Shown in pieces: positions 45,357 to 53,187 of a stretch of 64,000 nucleotides of DNA. The stretch is taken from positions 61,276-125,275 of the forward strand of contig NZ_JAKLJA010000024.1 of NCBI RefSeq assembly GCF_022213065.1, in the 5' to 3' direction. Within the stretch, counting starts at the first letter, position 1, and each line of letters starts with the position of its first letter. The notes beneath the pieces are model-generated. The model did not search any database and was not told the origin of the DNA. It worked only from the letters and a program-made list of their open reading frames with translations. The translations under genes were made by a program, and so were the position numbers. The DNA comes from Paraburkholderia tagetis. GTDB taxonomy: Bacteria; Pseudomonadota; Gammaproteobacteria; Burkholderiales; Burkholderiaceae.

Positions 45357-46451
45357 CTATTGGACAACTGATGTTGGGGTCGGTTGCGAGGGTGCCGGCT
45401 GGGGCGAGACGTTCGCCTTGACATCCGCGATGGCGGCGTCGAGCTCGCGCTTACACTCATCGCGCCAAGTCATTTCTGCTGCGGGCGGCGCAAAGCCGCC
45501 GTTCCTCTGCGTGACTTCCTCGCGCCTCTTGCTTACACAGGCTTCGATATCCTGAGGCTCGCGCTGAAGTTTCGCCTCGGCAGCTGCGGCAGCTTCTGAG
45601 GCCGCCTTCGCGGCAGCGACATCAACACCATTCTCGTAAGTTTTCTCGTCGAGTGGCGAGCCGTCGGCATTCCAGTGTCGCACGACACCATCCAGCTTTC
45701 CGTTCGTGTAGTGAGCTTGCCCCGTCATCTTTCCGGTTTGTGGATCGAACGTTTCTTCGTCGCCTTCGTGCTGACCTTGTGCGAAATCCGCCTTATAGAT
45801 GACCTGCTTTCCGTCCGGCGCGTATCGGGTGAGTTCGCCGTCGTATTTCCCGTTCACTACCGTTGCGTGAAGGACGCGGTTGCCAGTCGTTTCGTCAAAG
45901 CCTTCTTCCTCGCCGTTGATCACGCCAGCGTTCCACATTGCCGTGTGAGCCAGTTTTCCGGTGGCTGGGCTGAAGATTTTCATTTTACCGTCAGGCATGC
46001 CCTGCTTGAAGGAAAGCTCGACGAACGTATTGTTGCCGGTCTTGTCGTGTACGGTGAATGATCCGTCGAGTACGCCGTCCGTGAAGTTCGCCTCGATGCG
46101 GGTCGTGTCCGATTGCGGCGTCTTGCAGACGGCCTTGCCACTCAGCAAGCCGTCACGTGCTTGCGCGTCGCACATCGAGGACATGCCCATGTCGCCGAGC
46201 GTCGTGCTGGGGCGCGCGGCGTTCACGGTGTTGAGCAATTTCCCGTAACCCTGCTGGGAACCCAAAATGGTTCCCGCCGGTACATTGGTGACTTTCCCCG
46301 AGAATGGTGTATTCGAGTCGCCCGCATATACCTTGCCGTTGTTGAGCTGAGCGTTGCGGAAGTCGAGCACCTTGTCGCCGCAGCCGGACAGCAGCACGGA
46401 AGCGAAGGCCAGCGGCAGGAGTGTCAGACGTATGGATTTTCGTTGTTTCAT
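45357..46451 (-). CDS. MORN-repeat (YwqK-like) lipoprotein
   Basis: A 364-residue lipoprotein with signal ending ASVLLSGCGDK (Cys about 24). The mature part has at least five MORN-type repeats (FTDGVLDGSFTVHD, FKQGMPDGKMKIF, VNGKYDGELTRYAPDG, AQGQHEGDEETFDPQTGK, TNGKLDGVVRHWNADG). An Ala-rich coiled segment and a tail with two cysteines follow. Databases often call relatives YwqK antitoxins by homology, which I would not assume here. Probably envelope-located. Divergent from the XRE gene. Confidence 0.82.
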   Translation of the reverse strand: MKQRKSIRLTLLPLAFASVLLSGCGDKVLDFRNAQLNNGKVYAGDSNTPFSGKVTNVPAGTILGSQQGYGKLLNTVNAARPSTTLGDMGMSSMCDAQARDGLLSGKAVCKTPQSDTTRIEANFTDGVLDGSFTVHDKTGNNTFVELSFKQGMPDGKMKIFSPATGKLAHTAMWNAGVINGEEEGFDETTGNRVLHATVVNGKYDGELTRYAPDGKQVIYKADFAQGQHEGDEETFDPQTGKMTGQAHYTNGKLDGVVRHWNADGSPLDEKTYENGVDVAAAKAASEAAAAAEAKLQREPQDIEACVSKRREEVTQRNGGFAPPAAEMTWRDECKRELDAAIADVKANVSPQPAPSQPTPTSVVQ

Positions 46452-46802
46452 GGTTATGCAAGAGGTGGTTGAAACGGGAGATCAGGCGTTGGGGGGGGCA
46501 ATGAGTCGCCAACCCGAACCTGTCCGAACGGATACGGCTTTTTGTCCGGCGAGAATGGTTTCCCCTGGTCGGGAAATGCCGGAAATCGATGGCATGGAAC
46601 AAAGCGTTCTCGGGTATGGCCTCTTCCGGGAACAGGTTTTGTCGTGTTTACTCGACATCTCGGTGCGCAAAAAAAGCCTGCTTCATGCTGGCGGGTCATC
46701 ACGTATATCGGCGGCTCCCAGATTTTATGAAGAGTAAACACTACTACTATTGACGAGTTTATAGCGTCGTTAATTAGTCGTCGCACGGGCATCCTGCCTG
46801 AC
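46452..46802. other. Divergent intergenic region, lipoprotein / XRE regulator
   Basis: 350 bp holding the promoters of two divergent genes. TTGACG at 46750-46755 with TAATTA at 46771-46776 (15-bp spacer) could be a weak promoter for the XRE gene. No further gene is supported. Confidence 0.35.
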
Positions 46803-47132
46803 ATGACTGCCCGACGCCCTGAATCTGCTACCCGCTCCCCGGCGCCAATCACGGCGGCGCTTGGTCGGCGCATCAAGCAACGCCGGCACGAAGTTGATAA
46901 GTCGCAGGAAACGCTCGCTTTCGAGGCACTTGTCGATCGGACATACATCTCGGCCATCGAGCGAGGCATTGCCAATCCATCGATCGAGACGCTGGCAAAC
47001 ATCTGCCACGCGCTAGACATCACCCTCGCGGGGCTGTTCGAGCCGCTGAACGGGGTATCGCTCGCGCCGACCGGCGAGCGCCGGGCAAATGCGGCGACGC
47101 CGCCCGAAATCAAGCGCAGCCGGCTCCGATAG
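46803..47132 (+). CDS. Small XRE-family transcription regulator
   Basis: A 109-residue HTH_3 protein. HTH region: ALGRRIKQRRHEVDKSQETLAFEALVDRTYISAIERGIANPSIETLANICHALDITLAGLFEP (residues ~19-80), close to restriction-modification controller proteins and phage Cro/CI-like repressors. It may regulate the divergent lipoprotein or the adjacent island module; the target is unknown. Confidence 0.85.
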   Translation: MTARRPESATRSPAPITAALGRRIKQRRHEVDKSQETLAFEALVDRTYISAIERGIANPSIETLANICHALDITLAGLFEPLNGVSLAPTGERRANAATPPEIKRSRLR

Positions 47133-47211
47133 TGTGGGCTTCCAGCGGGCGGATTGACACCACGCCGCCCACGACAGCTTGCACGGTAACTTCGGCTGTG
47201 AGGTACGAGGC

Positions 47212-47517
47212 TTATGAGCATCGGTAGTCCTGCCCGAGCAGTTCGATTGTGGTGCTGGAGCGGTCCCATCCTGTGACCACGATCAGGCGAGAGTCATCGG
47301 GCAGGCGATAGATCGACAACAGGCGCAGGCCGACGGCGATCGACAGGTCGTTCTGGCGTTTGTCGTCGTCGGAGACGATGCCCCAGTCACCGGCGATGTG
47401 ACGCAGCACGACGCTGATGACTGGTACGCCGTTCAGACGCAGGGTTTGGTGTGCCTCAGGCGTGATGAGAAGTCGCCCCGGACGGAACAGCGGTTTGAGA
47501 CGCGTGGCGTGATCCAT
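47212..47517 (-). CDS. Conserved mobile-element protein, about 100 residues
   Basis: A 101-residue cytoplasmic protein with LFRPGRLLITPEAHQTL, the core VVLRHIAGDWGIVSDDDKRQNDLSIAVGLRLLSIYRLPDDSRLIVVTGWDRSSTTIELLGQDY. I recall this pattern from plasmids and integrative elements, usually near DUF932 and YqaJ genes as here. Function unknown. CGGAGA four bases before ATG 47517 fixes the start against a long upstream frame. Confidence 0.78.
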   Translation of the reverse strand: MDHATRLKPLFRPGRLLITPEAHQTLRLNGVPVISVVLRHIAGDWGIVSDDDKRQNDLSIAVGLRLLSIYRLPDDSRLIVVTGWDRSSTTIELLGQDYRCS

Positions 47518-47615
47518 GGAATCTCCGGAAATAGGACGAGCACAGGCCTCCGGCGGAACCGGATGCGTGATCGCGGGATTTGAGAGAGGGGAACCGGGCG
47601 CGGGATGCGCCCGGC

Positions 47616-48554
47616 TTATGCCGTCGAGTCGATGACTAGCTTGCGCAGTGCGGCGGCCTTGGCCTGCGAGCAGCCGAGGTGTCGACGGATGCCTGAGACG
47701 GTTGGTTTCACGATGCCGGCCTCGATGTCGCGGCGTAATTTCGTGACTTCGGTTTCGGTTTCGGTTTCGGGTTCGGTGACGGTGGGTGTCGTGCCAGCCG
47801 TGCAGATCGTGATGGCAGGTGTATAGGCCGTGACCGCCGTTTCGGCTTTGTGACGATCCGTGACAGGCGAAGGGCCTTGCGGCAGCAGCGCAATCCACCA
47901 GAGCAGGCACGCCGTGCCTTCGAGCACAGCCGCGAACGCGAGACCAGCGAACAGGTCGAACCTCGCGTTCGCGACGCCACGGAGCACGGCAAGCCGCGCC
48001 GTGACTGGATCGTCACGGACGGAGTCACGGTGCGCGGCGTTACCGTCTTCGATGACCTGATACCGCCGCACATCGACCGCTTCGGCATCCAGCGCATCGA
48101 GCCGGGCAGTCAGCGAGGTTCGCCGTATCCGTAGCGCCGGACATCCACGGATGCAGTGCCGCGAATCAGCTACAGCCAGGTCGGCCGCAACCGATGCTCG
48201 ATCCGCCATCACGGCAGTCAGTGCCCGGTGAGACGGAACGCTGACGACCGGCACGGCCGATACCCGGACTTCGCCCGCATGTGACTGCGACAGCAGGAAG
48301 AACGTCGCGTGCCCCCACGATGTTGCAGCCATGCAGCCGAGCCACAGCACGACGCCGATGCCGCGTACCGCGAGCGGCGCGGACCGGCATAGCGCGAGCA
48401 GCAGGTGAGCGCCGCTGACCAGCACGACACCGACCGCGACCCACACGAGCCGTTCCGACAACCACCCGCCGCGCTGCCAATCGGCCAGCACCGACATGCA
48501 GACTGCCGTGCCGGTTGCCGCGACGGCCAAAGCGAGTGCCGGGCGACGGATCAT
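47616..48554 (-). CDS. Island membrane protein, family copy 2
   Basis: A 312-residue homologue of the protein at 33524-34588. N-terminal helices (LALAVAATGTAVCMSVLA; LVWVAVGVVLVSGAHLLLALC; GIGVVLWLGCMAATSWG), the shared GHATFFLLSQ, the HCIRGC pair, a coiled segment, DPVTARLAVLRG and a further hydrophobic pair. The C-terminal ~50 residues (VTKLRRDIEAGIVKPTVSGIRRHLGCSQAKAAALRKLVID) look like a helix-turn-helix. A Thr-Glu repeat precedes it, encoded by a TTCGGT-type simple repeat at 47749-47772. The start overlaps the upstream gene by 4 bp. Confidence 0.8.
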   Translation of the reverse strand: MIRRPALALAVAATGTAVCMSVLADWQRGGWLSERLVWVAVGVVLVSGAHLLLALCRSAPLAVRGIGVVLWLGCMAATSWGHATFFLLSQSHAGEVRVSAVPVVSVPSHRALTAVMADRASVAADLAVADSRHCIRGCPALRIRRTSLTARLDALDAEAVDVRRYQVIEDGNAAHRDSVRDDPVTARLAVLRGVANARFDLFAGLAFAAVLEGTACLLWWIALLPQGPSPVTDRHKAETAVTAYTPAITICTAGTTPTVTEPETETETEVTKLRRDIEAGIVKPTVSGIRRHLGCSQAKAAALRKLVIDSTA

Positions 48555-49474
48555 GCGGCCTTCCCGCCGAGCAGCGCGGCACGCTGATCCAGCCGGGCCT
48601 TCAAGCTGGGTGTGGCAGTTGCACGGGTGTCGTCGTGACCGGCACCGTGACCCTTGCCGTCACCGGACTGCGCTGGATAGAACTCGTCCGTGACTGCCGC
48701 GCCGTCCTCGATACTGTCCTCGAATGCGCCGTTAGCGAACCCGGCCCGTGCGGCGGCGTCGAGCGCAGCCTGATCGAACCCGGCCGCCCGGCGCCGCGCA
48801 TCCAGCTCGCGTGCCTCGGTGATCGCCGCTTCGAGCGTGCTGCCCGGGCGCATACCGAGATCGACGTAGTAAATCGCCGAGCGATAGCTCTGTGTGGTGG
48901 ACTTTCCGCGCAGCTTCAGTTCCTGCGGCAGACAGGCGAGCAGATTGCCCGATACCGCAGCGAAGTAGTGCAGTCGCGCGGCGAGCGTGCGGATCGAGTT
49001 GTACGACGTGGTGCGGAAGATGAACGAGCCCAGCTCGTCCCCATCTTCGCCCCCGATCAGCACGTTCAGCCGGCCGTAGGGCTTGCAGGCGCCGCTCCGG
49101 CCGAACGCGCAGCCGTCCGGCGACGGGCATGGCAGTTCCTCGATGCCGGCATCGCTCGCGCGGCGACAGGTCTCTCCGTTACCGACGCAGACAGGCCGCC
49201 CGGTCTCGCGGTCGAAGCACGAATACTCGGCGCGCAGGTTCAGGTCGGGGTCATTGAACAGGAACCGGACAGGGATCGAGCGCAGCTTGCCGGTAGTGGC
49301 CTTGCGCAGTGACTCGTTGAGCGGATGCAGCAGCCAGCCGTCGCGGTTCTGGATTTGGGTCGTGAGAGTGAACTGGTCGTCCTTCTCGGGCAGTCGTTTG
49401 CCGTTCTTCTCGACAACTCTCCCAATACTGATGCGCCCTATGACGGGCGGAGTGATGCTCAAGCCTTTCAACAT
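48551..49474 (-). CDS. Gp3-like recombination directionality factor candidate
   Basis: A 307-residue protein beginning LKGLSITPPVIGRISIG, with a DRETGRPVCVGNGETC ... LPCPSPDGCAFGRSGACKPYGRLNV cysteine cluster (probable zinc site) and FIFRTTSYNSIRTLAARLHYFAA. This is the pattern of proteins often labelled hydrolase or metal-binding, placed in the Gp3-like recombination directionality family. If right, it would control excision of the island. AGGAG precedes the ATG. Family name given from memory. Confidence 0.65.
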   Translation of the reverse strand: MLKGLSITPPVIGRISIGRVVEKNGKRLPEKDDQFTLTTQIQNRDGWLLHPLNESLRKATTGKLRSIPVRFLFNDPDLNLRAEYSCFDRETGRPVCVGNGETCRRASDAGIEELPCPSPDGCAFGRSGACKPYGRLNVLIGGEDGDELGSFIFRTTSYNSIRTLAARLHYFAAVSGNLLACLPQELKLRGKSTTQSYRSAIYYVDLGMRPGSTLEAAITEARELDARRRAAGFDQAALDAAARAGFANGAFEDSIEDGAAVTDEFYPAQSGDGKGHGAGHDDTRATATPSLKARLDQRAALLGGKAA

Positions 49475-49543
49475 GGAGTTCTCCTGTATACGTAAACAGA
49501 GGGGAAGTGAAGCAGGGGAGGGGGCAGCAGGAACAGTGGGGGC

Positions 49544-50539
49544 TCAGGTGTTCACCAGAAACCGGCGCGAGCCGAGTTTCGTAATGGCGTATCGCACGGC
49601 AAGCTCGGGGTGATCGGCCTGCAGTCGTTTCAGATCGATGCCGATGCCGTCCTTGCTGCGCTTGTACGAAACGGAACCCGTATCGAACTGCGCCTGACCG
49701 GCTTCGCCCATTGCCTGCTGGATCGTCTGCTTCAGCTTCGCTTCGATGGCTAGGCGGCCCTCAATTTCAGCGCGCACGGCGACCAGATCGGAGAACACGG
49801 ACGACAGGTGGCGGTCGCCCGTGAAATCGACCGTGCCACCTCCGCCCGGATACAGGCAGCGCAACGCGCGATCGGCCGATTCCGAGCCGTCAGCGGCCGG
49901 CGGCGTATCGGTCTCGACGTGCCGCCAGAACGCGGCTTCGAGTTCGATCAAGCGGGCAATGAGTCCGTCGTCACGCTCGATTCGATGCACCTCGAGCTTC
50001 TGGCCGCAGATCAGCACGGCCACGTCGGCAGACGACTTGCCCGTGACCGCGAGCTGGTGCTGAACTTGCAACTGCGCGTACTCGGGCACACCGTCGCGCC
50101 ACTGCCGTGCACCGAACTCGCCCGCCGTCTTGCATTCGAGCAGTTGCACATCGCGGTTGCCGACGACTTCCCGATCTACGTTAGCCAGCATGAACGGCAC
50201 CGTTGGATGCTGGAGTACGGCATTGACCCGTCGCACGCGGTTGCCGGTCTGTTTCGTGTACGACGCGGCAACGATGGGTTCGAGCAGCGTGCCCCAGTAC
50301 ACCGGCTCTGTCGTATCAGCCGGATCGGGCTTTGGCAGGTTCGCATCGCGGCCGGTCTTGATCAGCCACAGTTCGAGCGGGCTCATGTACGGAGACAGAC
50401 CCACGGCAGCCGCCGCGTCGGAGCCGCCGATCCCATGTTTCCTTACCGATAACCAGTCTTCGCGCGAGAGGGACTTCGTCTCGACAAGCCGTAGTGCAGG
50501 CTGATGCCGACTGCGCCCGGCCGATTCAGGCAAAACCAT
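49544..50539 (-). CDS. YqaJ-like viral recombinase / lambda-exonuclease family
   Basis: A 331-residue PD-(D/E)XK nuclease. Seen: REDWLSVRKHGIGGSDAAAAVGLSPYMSPLELWLIKTG (residues ~28-65), EPVYWGTLLEPIVAASYTKQTG, NVDREVVGNRDVQLLECKTAG (Asp ... Glu-x-Lys) and the Tyr/Gln helix PEYAQLQVQHQLAVTG. Such enzymes resect DNA ends for single-strand annealing in phages and elements. ATG 50539 has GGAGG six bases upstream; TTG 50545 is two codons earlier. Confidence 0.9.
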   Translation of the reverse strand: MVLPESAGRSRHQPALRLVETKSLSREDWLSVRKHGIGGSDAAAAVGLSPYMSPLELWLIKTGRDANLPKPDPADTTEPVYWGTLLEPIVAASYTKQTGNRVRRVNAVLQHPTVPFMLANVDREVVGNRDVQLLECKTAGEFGARQWRDGVPEYAQLQVQHQLAVTGKSSADVAVLICGQKLEVHRIERDDGLIARLIELEAAFWRHVETDTPPAADGSESADRALRCLYPGGGGTVDFTGDRHLSSVFSDLVAVRAEIEGRLAIEAKLKQTIQQAMGEAGQAQFDTGSVSYKRSKDGIGIDLKRLQADHPELAVRYAITKLGSRRFLVNT

Positions 50540-50611
50540 TTGCAACCTCCAGAAACAGGACGGCCCGGCGGGTAAGATCCCGGCGGGCCGTATGACGTCA
50601 TGGACATGGAT

Positions 50612-51586
50612 TCAGGCAACCAGCTTCATCGCCTCGTCCCACGCGCGCTGCTTGATCGCGGCACCGGCACCGAACCACGCGGCGTCGCGCCGGTGATCGT
50701 CACTGCGTGACCGACGCTGGTGATCCACGTACTCGGTGATCGAATTCACCAGACCCCATGCCGTGCTGGATGCGGAAGCCAGCGTGGCGCCCTTACCGCG
50801 ACCGGCATACAGCGACTGCACTGCCCTGATCGCGCTGTCGTTGGTGGCCGGCATCGGTACGCCTGAACTGGCGGGGTACGTCAGCACGCGGCGGAAGAAC
50901 GCCGCGGCAGCCGTGTCGTTTACCTTGCGGTCGGCCAGCGCCTTCATGCGCACCATGAACCCGTCCCACGACGAAATCGCGATGCCGAGTTGTCGCTTAA
51001 CAGCCTGAGCGTCGAACTGTGAGCGGTGCGGCACCTTCACTGCGCCGGCCGAATCGCCAAGGGCGATCTGGAGTGTGTTATTGCACACGACGCGAACGGA
51101 CGTGAACTGGGCGGTGGTCGCGAGCGTGCCGTCGCAGGCGGTGGCGAGCAGCAGGTAACCGTTCACCTCGTCGTGCCCCTTGAGCGAGACGGACTGGCCG
51201 GTACGGGCGAGCGCCCACAGCTTCCTGCCGTCCTTCAGCACTCCGGCCGTCTCCAGCTCGAAGCCGCCGACTTCGGTGAGGTCGCGATAGAACTCCAGGA
51301 TTTCGCGCGGCTGCACGACCTGATAGCGCGACGACACGACGGACAGCGGAGCCTTCGTATCTGAGCGGTACAGTACGCGCTGTTCAGGAAACGCATGGAT
51401 CGAGCCGATGTTGTTGGAAGATCCGCTGGTGCTGCCGGCGACAAATCGTACATCGGCGGATTCGATCGTCCAGTCCATGCCGGCCTGACGAGCCCAGACC
51501 TCGATGGGCTGCTTCGGGGAAAGCTGATTGCCGAGACCATGCCAGGGGGGGGCTCCTACGTACGCCATCGAATTAATCAAATGCAC
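50612..51586 (-). CDS. DUF932-domain protein
   Basis: A 324-residue DUF932 (phage/plasmid-like TIGR03299) protein. Seen: INSMAYVGAPPWHGLGNQL near the start, RVLYRSDTKAPLSVVSSRYQVVQPREILEFYRDL, GYLLLATACDGTLATTAQFTSVRVVCNNTL and the C-terminal AWGLVNSITEYVDHQRRSRSDDHRRDAAWFGAGAAIK. Function unknown; common in plasmids and integrative elements beside YqaJ. GTG 51586 follows AAGGAG, so the longer frame to 51730 is rejected. Confidence 0.88.
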   Translation of the reverse strand: MHLINSMAYVGAPPWHGLGNQLSPKQPIEVWARQAGMDWTIESADVRFVAGSTSGSSNNIGSIHAFPEQRVLYRSDTKAPLSVVSSRYQVVQPREILEFYRDLTEVGGFELETAGVLKDGRKLWALARTGQSVSLKGHDEVNGYLLLATACDGTLATTAQFTSVRVVCNNTLQIALGDSAGAVKVPHRSQFDAQAVKRQLGIAISSWDGFMVRMKALADRKVNDTAAAAFFRRVLTYPASSGVPMPATNDSAIRAVQSLYAGRGKGATLASASSTAWGLVNSITEYVDHQRRSRSDDHRRDAAWFGAGAAIKQRAWDEAMKLVA

Positions 51587-51687
51587 TTTGAACTCCTTGT
51601 GAGAAAGAAGGCATAAAGCCCGGCAAAGGCCGGGCTCTACAAAAGAAGATGAAAAGGAACAGATACGGAACAGAGGAGCCGTGTCGA

Positions 51688-52158
51688 TCAGCTCGGGCGG
51701 ACGGTGAAGGTGCGTCCGCAGGCGAGACACCGCCAGTTATTTAAGACCTTGTGATCGAGGGCTTCGCCGAAGGCCGCGCCGGTCGCGCACCCTGCGGCGC
51801 CGGCCATGAGGCCAGCGAGGACCGCACCCGCGATCCCTCCGCACACCGTGCCGATCGGACCGCCAAGCGTGCCGATGGCTGCACCGGTCTCGACGCCAGA
51901 TAACACCGCCGCGGCGCCACTCGTTGCACCTGCGGCAGCACCGACGGTGCTACAAATGCGCCGAGCGACGTGGCGTTGCTCGGTGCGAAACGACTCGCAT
52001 GACGGACAGGGCCAAATCAGATCGTCTTTGCCTGGGCGAAAGCGCGGCGATTCGCGGTCCTCCGCATGGTGAGGTGGTGGCAGACCGCGCAGATTGGGCG
52101 GCGATTCGTCGCCTTCCTCCTCCTCGTCGTACGGGAAAAGCAGGGGACGCTCACGCAT
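51688..52158 (-). CDS. Zinc-ribbon / glycine-zipper protein
   Basis: A 156-residue protein. An acidic N-terminal region (FPYDEEEEGDESPPN) is followed by CPSC near residue 50, a Gly/Ala-rich glycine-zipper hydrophobic stretch (AAGATSGAAAVLSG ... GAVLAGLMAGAAGCATGAAFGEAL), and CLACGRTFTVRPS at the end. The two Cys pairs may form one zinc ribbon split by the zipper. Its ATG lies inside the end of a small membrane-protein gene. Function unknown. Confidence 0.65.
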   Translation of the reverse strand: MRERPLLFPYDEEEEGDESPPNLRGLPPPHHAEDRESPRFRPGKDDLIWPCPSCESFRTEQRHVARRICSTVGAAAGATSGAAAVLSGVETGAAIGTLGGPIGTVCGGIAGAVLAGLMAGAAGCATGAAFGEALDHKVLNNWRCLACGRTFTVRPS

Positions 52159-52300
52159 GGATGGAGACCTCGCGCGTACGGGGATAGGCTTCACGCTGGA
52201 CCTTGCCCACGTATTTGCAATGGCAAGCGGCAAGCAATGCGCCGCCGAGGAACGCGAGCGCGAAGGCGGCGAGAAATTCGAGAGGAGAGATGGGTAGCAT
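52151..52300 (-). CDS. Small single-pass membrane protein, 49 residues
   Basis: Starts MLPISPLEFLAAFALAFLGGALLAACHCKYVG: one hydrophobic helix followed by a Cys-His-Cys and a basic tail. A strong TAGGAG site lies seven bases before ATG 52300, and the stop overlaps the next gene by 8 bp, which argues for real, coupled translation. An upstream in-frame extension exists but lacks a ribosome site. Probable first gene of the minus-strand island module. Confidence 0.6.
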   Translation of the reverse strand: MLPISPLEFLAAFALAFLGGALLAACHCKYVGKVQREAYPRTREVSIHA

Positions 52301-52512
52301 CACCGGGCTCCTAGAAAGGATAGCGTCGGCACACCACTGTGCTGACGGAGCGGCAGCCATTGCCAGCTCACGGCGGTGATATAGGTTCGAAAAAAAATGG
52401 ATTCGAGATAAAACTAGCCTAGGCCTGCAGATGAGGTCGAATGTCCGAAGAAGTACATTCCCAGACCTTTAGCGAACGAGACCGGCGACAAACACCAGCG
52501 CGACGTATTTCA
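52301..52512. other. Divergent promoter region of the two island modules
   Basis: Part of a 290-bp gap between the minus-strand module and the plus-strand gene at 52591. It is AT-richer than its surroundings, with an A-rich run near 52390. No gene is supported. Confidence 0.35.
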
Positions 52513-52570
52513 GTTGACGAATTCCCGATTTTGCACAAAAATGCAGGTTGACGTTTTTCCGAATTTGCAC
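52513..52570 (+). promoter_or_regulatory. Paired 24-bp operator-like direct repeats
   Basis: 24-bp units at 52513-52536 and 52547-52570, matching at 20 of 24 positions with a 34-bp period. Both start GTTGACG and end TTTGCAC. The second contains TTGACG (52548-52553), and TATAAG lies at 52574-52579, a rather long 20-bp spacer. They sit just ahead of the gene pair ending in an XRE regulator, a likely autoregulated promoter. Confidence 0.6.
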
Positions 52571-52590
52571 AGTTATAAGGTGTCACACTA

Positions 52591-53187
52591 ATGAATCTGC
52601 CGCATCCGGAAGTCTTTCATCCTGGTCTTCGTTCCGATCGTCTCGAAGTCGTCGCAGACATTCTGATCGCCGAACATTTCACGACGCTAACCGATCTGCA
52701 AAGCGAGTACGACGATGGGTATTCGCGTGGTACCACGCGATTCGCCCGTCAGAAAAATCGGCTTAAGTCCGTCGCGTTGTCGGGCCAACATGAGTGGCTT
52801 CAGTTGCGTCACGCAGGGAATGACCTCGTCTTTACGATTGACGGCATACCGTGCCGCTTCGCTGCTGATGATCCGGAAAAGCCGACCAAGCCAGCGGTGC
52901 TCGAAGCGACGCCAGTCCAGCAGTCGTTCTTTGACGAAGTCGAGGACGGTGTACCTTGCAAATTCTGCTTCATCCTTGATGGTGGATACGCTGACGCCGA
53001 TGATCCCCGCGTGGTGCTTGTCGGTGAGGACGTAACGGGTACCGTGAAATGCAAGTGGGTGTCTGGCGGCATAAAGGCGCTTCACATGGTTTCCGCCCAT
53101 ACCCCACCGGCGAAAGATGTTGGGAAAGCTCCTGTTGGTCCCAAGCGGACTGAATCTGATGATGTTGCAAATCCTGAATCCCAATGA
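52591..53187 (+). CDS. Hypothetical protein paired with XRE-ImmA
   Basis: A 198-residue protein I do not recognise. It has a mixed-charge N-terminal region (LRSDRLEVVADILIAEHFTTLTDLQSEYDDGYSRGTTRFARQKNRLKS), a strand-rich middle (WLQLRHAGNDLVFTIDGIPCRFAAD) and PCKFCFILDGGYADADDPRVVLVGEDVTG. The stop overlaps the XRE-ImmA start by 4 bp, so the pair is translationally coupled and may be a toxin-antitoxin-like or regulator-target pair. Confidence 0.7.
   Translation: MNLPHPEVFHPGLRSDRLEVVADILIAEHFTTLTDLQSEYDDGYSRGTTRFARQKNRLKSVALSGQHEWLQLRHAGNDLVFTIDGIPCRFAADDPEKPTKPAVLEATPVQQSFFDEVEDGVPCKFCFILDGGYADADDPRVVLVGEDVTGTVKCKWVSGGIKALHMVSAHTPPAKDVGKAPVGPKRTESDDVANPESQ

Noticed and set aside
45357..46451. 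Calling the MORN lipoprotein a YwqK antitoxin with a toxin partner
   Set aside because: No toxin-like gene is adjacent. The protein has a lipoprotein signal, so an envelope role is more likely.
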